NCBI GenBank assembly: GCA_016717005.1 | Contig: JADJUF010000001.1 | Location: 682,001-746,000 of the forward strand | DNA: 64,000 nt | Reading direction: 5' to 3' | DNA from: Myxococcales bacterium | GTDB taxonomy: Bacteria; Myxococcota_A; Polyangia; Haliangiales; Haliangiaceae | Part shown: positions 41,754 to 51,114 of the stretch, piece after piece | How positions within the stretch are numbered: the first letter of the stretch is position 1 | How the letters are laid out: each line of letters opens with the position of its first letter | Translations under genes and position numbers: made by a program | The notes under the pieces: model-generated | What the model was told of the DNA's origin: nothing | Database searches by the model: none | The model's input: the letters and a program-made list of their open reading frames with translations, nothing else

Positions 41754-41794
41754 CGGTCGTGGGTATCACGACGCGCGACCGAAACCCCACGGCG

Positions 41795-44380
41795 TCACCG
41801 GCAGCGATCCAGCTCGTCGGCGACCTCGCGGACCTTCGGATCGTCGGCGGCGAGCGCGGCCCGGCGCAGGTCCAGGGCCTGGGTCAGCTCGGCCGCCCCG
41901 GCGCGGCGCTCGGCCGCGGTGCCGTCGTCGCACAGGAGCTGGCCCAGCAGCAGGTGATCGCCGACGACCACCGGGTGCGCGGGCGCGAGCAGCCGCCGCG
42001 ACAGGTCGAGGGCGCGGCGCGCCAGCGGCAGCGCCTCGTCGCGGCGCCCGGCCCGGCGCAGCAGCTCGGCCAGGCTGCCGAGGCCCCCGGCCACGTACGG
42101 GTGGCTGTCACCGTACAGCTTCTCGAGGATCGCCAGCGACTCGCGCGCGAGCGCGATGGCCTCGTCGAGGCGCCCGAGATCGGCCAGGGCCTTGGACAGC
42201 CCGCCGAGGCTGGCGCTGATCGCGGCGTGGCTGGTGCCGTACAGGCGCCGACGCATCTCGAGGGCGCGTCGGTACAGCGGCTCGGCCTCGGCCGGCTTGC
42301 CTTGCTGATGCAGCAGCCGCGCCATGTGGTTGAGGCTGTGGGCGACGTCGGGGTGATCGCCGTCGTAGAGCCGCTCGCGCAGCGCCAGCGCGTCGCGGTA
42401 GTACGGCTCGGCCTCGTCGAGCCGGCCCTGCTTGCGCAGCGTGTACCCGACCGCGAGCCGGGCCGCGGCGGTGCGCGGGTGGACCTCGCCGACCGCGGCG
42501 ATCGTCAGCGCGAGGACCTCGCGGGCCCGCGCCTCGGCCGTGACGTGGTCGTCCAGCGCGCTGTCGATCTCGCCGAGCACGTCGAGGGTGGTGGCCACCA
42601 CCAGCGGCGCGGCGCCCAGCCGACGCTGATCGGCCAGCGCCCGCTCGGCCAGCGCCCGCGCCTCGAGGAACCGCCCCTGATCGAGCGCGACCGTGGCGAG
42701 ATCGAGCACCGCGGCGGCGGTCGGGAGGGCGTGCGCGCCGGACAACGCCTCGCGCAGCGCCACCGCCTCGCGCGTGACCGCCTCGGCCTCGTCCAGCTCG
42801 GACCGCTCGCGCAGGGCGTTGCCGAGCTGCGCGAGGGTCTCGGCGGCCGCGGGCTGGTCGCCGGCGGCGCGATCGAGCGCGAGCGCGTCGCGGAGGACCG
42901 CCTCGGCGGCGGCGTAGTCGCCGAGGTTGGTGTGGACCTCGCCGAGCACGCGGTACAGGCGGGCGCGCTCGTCGGGGAGGTCGGCCAGCTCGACGTCGAC
43001 CCGCTGCTTGCCGCGGGTCAACAGATCGCGCACGGACAGCGGCTCGCCGGCGCGCTCGCCCGGATCGACCGCGGTGAACATCGCGGCCAGCGCGCGCGCG
43101 GTCGCCCGGGCGCGCCGGCTCTCGGCGCGGGCGCGGTCGCGCTCGTCGGCCAGCCGGGCGGTGTAGACCACCACCAGCGCGGCCACGACCACGACCGCGA
43201 GCCCGGCCACGGCGGTCGCGGCCAGGTGTCGGCGGGCGAGCTTGCCGGCGGCGTACGGCCAGGAGCCCGCGCGCGCGGCCACCGGCCGGTGCTCGCGCAG
43301 GTTGCGCAGATCCGCCGCCAGGGCCTCGACCGACCGGTAGCGCGCGTCGGGCGTCGCGGCCAGCGCCGCCCGACAGATCGCCGCCAGATCCGGCGACAGC
43401 GTGGCGGCCAGCGCGACCGGGTCGTCGGGCGCGGCGCCCGGGGTCGGGCGCCGGCCGGTCACGAGCTCGTGCAGCACGACGCCGAGCGCGTAGACGTCGG
43501 CCGCGGTGGTGCCGTGGGCGCCGGCCACGACCTCGGGCGCCGCGTAGGCCGGGGTCATCGCGAGCGCGAACCGATCGCCACCGTCGGCGCCGAGGGCCCC
43601 GGCGATGCCGAAGTCGAGCAGCTTGACGGCGCCGTCGTCGGTCACCAGGATGTTGTCGGGCTTGAGATCGCGGTGGACGGTGAGCTGGGCGTGGGCGTGG
43701 GCGACCGCGGCGCAGACGTCCTCGAACAGCGCCAGGCGCGCGCCGACCGACAGGCCGCGCGCGGCCGCGTGCTGATCGAGCGGGACGCCCTCGACGTACT
43801 CCATCACCAGGTACGGCAGGCCGGCCGCGGTCACGCCGCCGCCGAACAGCGCCGCGATGTGCGGGTGCCGCAGCCGCGCGAGGATCTGCCGCTCCTCGGC
43901 GAACCGGGCCAGCACCGCCGCCGACGACAGCTCGGTCCGGACCAGCTTGATCGCGACCCGCTGCTCGAACGCCCCGTCGGCGCGCTCGGCCAGGTAGACG
44001 TCGCCCATGCCGCCGGCGCCGAGCTGCGCGGTCAGCGTGTACTCGCCGACGCGCTCGCCGACGCGGCTGGTGAGCGTCGCGCCCAGGCGCTCGAGCCAGC
44101 CCGGCGACAGCACCGGCACGTCCGCGGTCGACCGATCGGCGACGACCAGGGCCTCGACCTCGGCGACCACCGCGGCGTCGACGCCGCGCTCGGCCAGCCA
44201 GGCGGCGCGGGCCCCGGCGTCGAGATCGGCGACCTCGTCGAACAGGGCGCGCACCTGGGCGCCGTGGTCGGTCGAGGTCGAGGTCGAGGTCGAGGTCGAG
44301 GTCGAGGTCGAGGTCGAGGTCGAGGTCGAGGTCGAGGTCGAGGTCGAGGTCGAGGTCGAGGTCGAGGTCGTCGGTCTCAC
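41795..44380 (-). CDS. Ser/Thr kinase with TPR tail and N-terminal (Ser-Thr)16 repeat
   Basis: An 861-residue protein starting at GTG 44380, which overlaps the stop of the ECF sigma gene by GTGA. Residues 4-37 are a pure Thr-Ser repeat encoded by a 6-bp microsatellite. After a helical linker comes a kinase domain (residues ~95-360): LGAGGMGDVYLAERADGAFE, VAIKLVRTEL, the catalytic loop TVHRDLKPDNILVTDD, LLDFGIAGALG and AMTPAYAAPEVVAG. A transmembrane helix (LAATAVAGLAVVVVAALVVVY) is near 400, and then about eight TPRs of the 42-residue NB-ARC/kinesin-light-chain style run to the end (PDVAHSLNHMARLLHQQGKP). With the adjacent sigma factor this looks like a phosphorylation-controlled ECF unit. 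Confidence 0.92.
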   Translation of the reverse strand: MRPTTSTSTSTSTSTSTSTSTSTSTSTSTSTSTSTSTDHGAQVRALFDEVADLDAGARAAWLAERGVDAAVVAEVEALVVADRSTADVPVLSPGWLERLGATLTSRVGERVGEYTLTAQLGAGGMGDVYLAERADGAFEQRVAIKLVRTELSSAAVLARFAEERQILARLRHPHIAALFGGGVTAAGLPYLVMEYVEGVPLDQHAAARGLSVGARLALFEDVCAAVAHAHAQLTVHRDLKPDNILVTDDGAVKLLDFGIAGALGADGGDRFALAMTPAYAAPEVVAGAHGTTAADVYALGVVLHELVTGRRPTPGAAPDDPVALAATLSPDLAAICRAALAATPDARYRSVEALAADLRNLREHRPVAARAGSWPYAAGKLARRHLAATAVAGLAVVVVAALVVVYTARLADERDRARAESRRARATARALAAMFTAVDPGERAGEPLSVRDLLTRGKQRVDVELADLPDERARLYRVLGEVHTNLGDYAAAEAVLRDALALDRAAGDQPAAAETLAQLGNALRERSELDEAEAVTREAVALREALSGAHALPTAAAVLDLATVALDQGRFLEARALAERALADQRRLGAAPLVVATTLDVLGEIDSALDDHVTAEARAREVLALTIAAVGEVHPRTAAARLAVGYTLRKQGRLDEAEPYYRDALALRERLYDGDHPDVAHSLNHMARLLHQQGKPAEAEPLYRRALEMRRRLYGTSHAAISASLGGLSKALADLGRLDEAIALARESLAILEKLYGDSHPYVAGGLGSLAELLRRAGRRDEALPLARRALDLSRRLLAPAHPVVVGDHLLLGQLLCDDGTAAERRAGAAELTQALDLRRAALAADDPKVREVADELDRCR
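44270..44368 (-). repeat. 6-bp microsatellite in the kinase 5' end
   Basis: The unit gaggtc (ggt/cga on either strand) is repeated about 16.5 times without error over 99 bases. It is in frame and encodes T(ST)16 near the N-terminus of the kinase. Gain or loss of a unit would add or remove Thr-Ser without a frameshift. Serine and threonine are potential phosphorylation sites for the kinase itself. Confidence 0.95.
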
Positions 44381-44940
44381 GCCGGCTCCAGGCGCTGGGT
44401 CAGCCACGCCCGCGCGAACCGCCAGTCGCGTCGCACGGTCGGCACCGACACCGCGAGCACCTCGGCGGCCTCCTCGTCGGTGAGGCCCCCGAACAGCTTG
44501 TAGACCACCACCCGCGCCGGGCGGTCGTGGTCCACGGCCAGCTCGGTGAGCAGGCGGTCGACCGCGAGCAGCTCGGCCGGGGACGCCGCGGCGCCGGCGT
44601 GATCGTCCTCGAACGTGACCAGGCGCTCGCCGCCCCCGCGCTTGGCCGCGGCCCGCGCGACCGCGTGGTTGACCAGGATCCGGCGCATCGCCAGCGCACC
44701 GACCGACAGGAAGTGCGCGCGGCTGGCGAAGACCGCCCGGGTCTGGTCGACCAGCTTGACGTAGGCCTCGTGGACCAGCGCGGTCGGGCTGATCGTGTGG
44801 TCCGGGCGCTCGCGCGCGAGCTGGGCCCGGGCGATCGCGCGCAGCTGGACGTAGACCAGGGTGAACACCCGGTCGTAGGCCCGGGCGTCACCGCCGGCGA
44901 GCTCGCCGAGGAGCTCGGTGACGCCGACGTCATCCGCCAT
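44377..44940 (-). CDS. ECF-type sigma factor (Sigma-70 X6/ECF43-like)
   Basis: A 187-residue sigma factor of the TIGR02999-type group: VTELLGELAGGDARAYDRVF, then VYVQLRAIARAQLARERPDH, SPTALVHEAYVKLVDQ (region 2.2) and HFLSVGALAMRRILVNHAVA, a highly characteristic segment of this subgroup. Region 4 is LTDEEAAEVLAVSVPTVRRD, then WRFARAWL. Members of this group often lack an anti-sigma factor and are instead next to a Ser/Thr kinase that activates them. The overlapping kinase gene here fits that pattern. Confidence 0.9.
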   Translation of the reverse strand: MADDVGVTELLGELAGGDARAYDRVFTLVYVQLRAIARAQLARERPDHTISPTALVHEAYVKLVDQTRAVFASRAHFLSVGALAMRRILVNHAVARAAAKRGGGERLVTFEDDHAGAAASPAELLAVDRLLTELAVDHDRPARVVVYKLFGGLTDEEAAEVLAVSVPTVRRDWRFARAWLTQRLEPA

Positions 44941-44959
44941 GGGCCGCCAGTATACCGGC

Positions 44960-47581
44960 TCACCGCTCGACCCAGTAGTTGACCACCTCGAACTGTGGCG
45001 CGGCCGGGTTGCCGTAGTTGAAGACGTACGTGAACAGCCCGGCGCTGTAGAGGTGCTCGGCGAAGCTGGCCTCGGCGATGCTGCCGAGGCTGCCGCGGTA
45101 GGTGGTCGACGTCGACGTGCCCCACGACAGGCCGGCGCCGACGGTGGCGCCGATGCCGGCCCCGACCCCGACCCCGCCGCCGGTGACCGCCAGCTCGGCC
45201 TCGAACGCGATCTCGGCGCCGGCGCGGTAGTCGGTCGCCGACGTGAACACGATCTCGGTCGTGGTCGCGCCCCCGCCCTGCCCGACCGTGATCGCCCGCG
45301 CGGCCTTGATGCCCCGCCCCAGCAGGGTCTCGGCCAGCGGCCCCAGCGCCGCGCCGGCGGCGTCGACCAGCTCGCCGAGCGGGCCGAGGTGGGCCAGCCC
45401 GCCGGTGTCGATCAGCACGTCGGCGTCGGCCTCGGTCGGGTAGCTGGCCAGGTCGCCCGGGGTGTGGAGGAAGACGTTCGCGCCGACCTGGAAGCTGCCC
45501 TCGACCACGCTCCGGTTGTAGAACTCGCGCTCGACCTGGAGCGTGACCGGCCGCCGCGGCAGGTTGACGACGATGCGCTGGCCGACCATCTCCGGATCGG
45601 GGTGGGCCACGACCGTGTAGACGTACTGATCGAGCGGGACCGTCGTGAAGATGACCGTGTCCTCGAGCGGGCCGGTGGTGTACTCGACGCTGTCCTCGAG
45701 CGTGTAGGCCCGCGCGGCCGAGAACGACGCGGTCGCGGTCACCGAGGCCTTGCCCTCGGCGCCGATGCCGAACAGCGGGTCCTTGGCCTCGAACGACACG
45801 AACGTGCTGGCCGAGATCGTGACCTGGCCGTCGACGCCCGCCGAGCTGGCCTGGCTGGTGCCGTACGAGGTGGTGCACGCGGCCAGGTTCTGGCCGATCT
45901 CGCGCGCGCACGGCGCGGCCGCGACCGCGGCGATCAGGACCGGCTCGGTGAACACGAACCGGTGCTCGGCGTCGGCGTACTTGAGCACGGCGCCGTCGTG
46001 GTCGACGTTGACCGCGGCGATGATCGGGTAGATCCGGGACTGGCTGTTGTAGGACGCGGTGGGCAACGCGGTCATCTCGCGGAACACCGCGGTCTCCGGG
46101 TTGGGGCCGTCGAGCCCCCACACGGCGACCCGGTCACGGTGCTGCGCGAAGATCACGACGTCGGCGCGGCCGTCGCCGTTGACGTCGCCGGTGGTGATCG
46201 CGGTGGTCGCCGGCGCCAGCGCCGACCCGCCGCGGCCGTCGGGGCCCGCCAGCACCGCGGGATCGATGGCGTACAGCGCGGTGAACGCGCCGGCGCGGAA
46301 GTCGTCGAACACCTCGAGGTTGGCGACGACCTCGTCGACGCCGTCGCCGTCGACGTCGGCGGCGCTGACGAAGACGTGCTCGACCGGCAGCTCGACGGTG
46401 ACCTCGTCGCAGCCGCTCGATGGCACGTACTGGCGGCTCGCGGCGCGCTGGCCGATGATCGCCAGCGGCGCGGGGCTGTCGCCGGCGTCGTCGAGCGCCA
46501 GGTAGACGTGCTGGTAGGCCGCGCACGACCGGCCGCTCATCAGCGTCAGCCCGCCGAAGATGATCTCGTCCTTGCCGTCGGCGTCGACGTCGCCGAGCGC
46601 GACGTCGGCGACCTGGGCCTCGAAGCTGCCGCCGTCGGTCACGCGGATCGCCTCAGCCGCGGCCAGGACCGCGTGGCCGTGCCCGGCGTCGTCGAGGATG
46701 TCGTAGCGGCTGACGTCGTGGCCGTCGCCGCCGCCGTACTCGTTGAGCACGATCACGAGCTCGTCGCCGCCGTCGCGGTCGAGGTTGCCGCTGGCCAGCT
46801 CGGTCGACAGCGCGCTCGCGGCCAGCACCGGCGCCAGCGCGTGGGCCGCGCCCGCGACCAGGCCGACCCCGTCGGCGGCGCGGTCGACGAGGACCACCTG
46901 GGCCGCGGTCCGCGACGCGACCGCCAGCGCGAGCTCGTCGTCGCCGTCGCCGTCGAAGTCGCCGCGGGTGAGCGCGACGTCGCGCGCGTCGGTCAGGGTC
47001 ACGAGCGGCCGCGGCCCGGCGCCGCCGAGGATCTCGACGAACACCACGCCCGCGTTGGCCGGGTCGACCGGATCGAGGTAGGCGACGACCAGCTCGTCGA
47101 CGCCGTCGCCGTCGAGATCGGCGCCGGTCGCGGCCCGGGTGGTGACCCCGCCGGGAGCGTTGGTCCCGGCCGACGGGTGCGGCGAGGTGCCGTCGTGCAG
47201 CCACGGCGCGTCGGTCGGCAGCGCGTCGAGCACCGACGCGCCGACCGCGCCGGTGGCGTCGTCGGCCAGCTCGACCACGACGCCGCGGTTGGCGAGCAGG
47301 ACCGGCGGCCCCGCCGGCGCCGGCGGCGCGATCTGCATGCCGATCAGCAGCATCTCGGCGCTGACGCCGACCGCGCGGGTCGGCCCCAGCGGGCTGTAGT
47401 CCCCGGGCAGCGCCGCGCCCTTGACGTCGGCCCGAGGCGCGTCATCGCGGGGGACGCCCAGGCAGTCGAGCGCCTGCTCCTGACTGGTGGCCCCGCAGCG
47501 GGGCGGGCCGGCATCGTCGCCGCTGCAGGCGGCCAAGGTGAGCCCGAGGGCCAGGGTCGTGATCATCCGTGCGTGGGTCAT
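44960..47581 (-). CDS. large lipoprotein with FG-GAP/VCBS-type beta-propeller repeats
   Basis: An 873-residue lipoprotein with signal ALGLTLAAC (lipobox LAAC). Residues ~140-480 contain five or six FG-GAP repeats with Ca-binding-like motifs, for example ADLDGDGVDELVVAYLD, GDFDGDGDDELALAV, GDVDADGKDEIIFGG and GDVNGDGRADVVIF. Such repeats form a seven-bladed propeller used in adhesion and surface binding. The C-terminal ~350 residues are beta-strand-rich (SVEYTTGPLEDTVIFTTVPL, GIGATVGAGLSWGTS), possibly a membrane- or surface-associated beta region. It lies 20 bases upstream of the ECF sigma gene, on the same strand. Confidence 0.85.
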   Translation of the reverse strand: MTHARMITTLALGLTLAACSGDDAGPPRCGATSQEQALDCLGVPRDDAPRADVKGAALPGDYSPLGPTRAVGVSAEMLLIGMQIAPPAPAGPPVLLANRGVVVELADDATGAVGASVLDALPTDAPWLHDGTSPHPSAGTNAPGGVTTRAATGADLDGDGVDELVVAYLDPVDPANAGVVFVEILGGAGPRPLVTLTDARDVALTRGDFDGDGDDELALAVASRTAAQVVLVDRAADGVGLVAGAAHALAPVLAASALSTELASGNLDRDGGDELVIVLNEYGGGDGHDVSRYDILDDAGHGHAVLAAAEAIRVTDGGSFEAQVADVALGDVDADGKDEIIFGGLTLMSGRSCAAYQHVYLALDDAGDSPAPLAIIGQRAASRQYVPSSGCDEVTVELPVEHVFVSAADVDGDGVDEVVANLEVFDDFRAGAFTALYAIDPAVLAGPDGRGGSALAPATTAITTGDVNGDGRADVVIFAQHRDRVAVWGLDGPNPETAVFREMTALPTASYNSQSRIYPIIAAVNVDHDGAVLKYADAEHRFVFTEPVLIAAVAAAPCAREIGQNLAACTTSYGTSQASSAGVDGQVTISASTFVSFEAKDPLFGIGAEGKASVTATASFSAARAYTLEDSVEYTTGPLEDTVIFTTVPLDQYVYTVVAHPDPEMVGQRIVVNLPRRPVTLQVEREFYNRSVVEGSFQVGANVFLHTPGDLASYPTEADADVLIDTGGLAHLGPLGELVDAAGAALGPLAETLLGRGIKAARAITVGQGGGATTTEIVFTSATDYRAGAEIAFEAELAVTGGGVGVGAGIGATVGAGLSWGTSTSTTYRGSLGSIAEASFAEHLYSAGLFTYVFNYGNPAAPQFEVVNYWVER

Positions 47582-47791
47582 GGCGGTCCTTTCACAGGGG
47601 TTCGCCAGAACCGCCGCCCGAAGTGATCATCCGCGCCGCGGCGATCGCCTCCGGGCCCCAGCTCCCGCGCACGCGGACCGTTGCCTGACGTCCGCCGATC
47701 CCGGCCGCGCGCGTCGACCGCACGTGGCCGGCCGCGGCGCTGTCACCAGCACCGCCGTCGTTCCCACCACCACCACCACCTCATCTGCTCG

Positions 47792-47864
<73 letters not shown>

Positions 47865-47983
47865 GTCGGCTGCGGAAACTACCGAAGCCGCGGCGATCTG
47901 TCCATGGGGGCGGCGCGGATTTCGCCAGGGAGGCGGGCTTCATGCGGGCGCGCGCGGGCGGACTGCGATAGAACGGGAGGGTC

Positions 47984-49812
<1,829 letters not shown>

Positions 49813-49816
<4 letters not shown>

Positions 49817-50478
49817 CGCGCCCGACCGCGCTGGCGATCGCCGCCGCGCTCGCGCTCACGTCCGCTCGCCCCGGCGGCGCCGCGGCCGACCCGCCGTCGG
49901 ATCGCACGCTGGTCGTGGTCGGCCTGGCGCTGGCGCTGCCGACCTACGCGGTCGGGGTCGTCACCCACGAGGGCAGCCACGCGGTCGCCGCCAAGCTCGC
50001 CGGCGCCGACGTCGAGGTGTTCCGACCGTGGCCCGGGCGCGATCCCAGGAGCGGCGCGTTCCAGCTCGGGCTCACGCGCGTGACCGGGCTGTACGGCGAC
50101 AAGACCCGGCTGGCGTTCTACCTGGCGCCCAAGCTGACCGACCTGGCGCTCTTGGGCGCGTACGTCGGCTACTACCACTCCGACGCGTACCCCGCGAGCT
50201 CCTACGGCCAGCTCGTCGTCGTCGTGCTCGCGACCGGGTTCTGGCTCGACTTCGCCAAGGACACGATCCTGTGGAGCCGCCACAACGATCTGGTCAAGGC
50301 GATGACCATCGTCGGCGCGACCGACGAGCTGCGCCGGTTCCCGATCCGCCTCGGGTTCGCGCTGGCGTCGGCCGGCCTCGGGTACCTGGTCTACCAGGGT
50401 CACGAGCGGATGTTCGCGTCGAACGACACGCCGACCGCGACGCCGCTGGTCCTGCCGGTGCTCAGCGGCGCGTTCTGA
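49813..50478 (+). CDS. polytopic membrane protein with HEGSH metalloprotease-like motif
   Basis: A 221-residue protein with about four hydrophobic helices. An HExxH zinc-protease motif occurs at residues 52-56 (VVTHEGSHAVAAKLAGADVE) directly after a hydrophobic helix, in the position used by M50-like site-2 proteases. A later WLDFAKD could supply a third Asp ligand. It starts at GTG 49813, which overlaps the kinase stop by GTGA, so the two proteins are made together. I could not place it in a named protease family; whether the motif binds zinc is inference. Confidence 0.75.
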
Positions 50479-50483
50479 GCGCC

Positions 50484-50562
<79 letters not shown>

Positions 50563-50570
50563 GTTCCGGG

Positions 50571-51077
50571 TCAGCGCTCGGCGGTCTCGAACCCGAGCTG
50601 CACCTCGACCGCGGCGATCATCACCGGCACCCGCATCAACCGGAGGCCGGCCTCGAGCCGCGCGATCAGATCGATCGGCGGGTAGCCGGGCGGCGGCGGC
50701 GGCGGCGGCGGGAGGATCCGCGCGGCGACGAGGTCGAAGCGGTTGAGGCTGCGGCTGGCCTGGGTCTCGGCGTCGACGAACTTCTCGATGAAGCCGGCCA
50801 GGTCCTTGGGCGTGGGCAGCTCGACGATGACCAGCTCGGACTCGCCGGCGATCGCGACCACCGCGTAGGCGTGGCGATCCTCGGGGCCGGCGCTGACCAG
50901 GCCGGCCGACATCGCGAGCTTGGCGTGGGCGGGGGCGAGCGCATGCCACTGCTCGAGGGAGACCCGCCGCAGCTCCCGCCGCTCGCGGGTGGTCACGATC
51001 GCGGTCGGCTCGGTGACCAGCCCGACGTGGGGCTCGCGGACACTGTCGATGAGCTGGCGCAACAGTCGCTTGAACAT
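50571..51077 (-). CDS. unknown soluble protein with poly-Pro stretch
   Basis: A 168-residue cytoplasmic-type protein without signal or membrane segment. It has a charged N-terminal half (MFKRLLRQLIDSVREPHVGL), a SAGPEDRHAYAVVAIAGESELVIVELPTP strand-rich core, and PPPPPPPPGYPPI before a C-terminal LIARLEAGLRLMRVPVMIAA. No family is recognised. It lies 38 bases downstream of the CHAT-anti-sigma gene on the same strand and may be part of that regulon. The ATG at 51077 has a GGAGAT site. Confidence 0.65.
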   Translation of the reverse strand: MFKRLLRQLIDSVREPHVGLVTEPTAIVTTRERRELRRVSLEQWHALAPAHAKLAMSAGLVSAGPEDRHAYAVVAIAGESELVIVELPTPKDLAGFIEKFVDAETQASRSLNRFDLVAARILPPPPPPPPGYPPIDLIARLEAGLRLMRVPVMIAAVEVQLGFETAER

Positions 51078-51114
51078 GGTCGATCTCCTTTTGCAGCAAC
51101 GGGTCAGACGTCGG

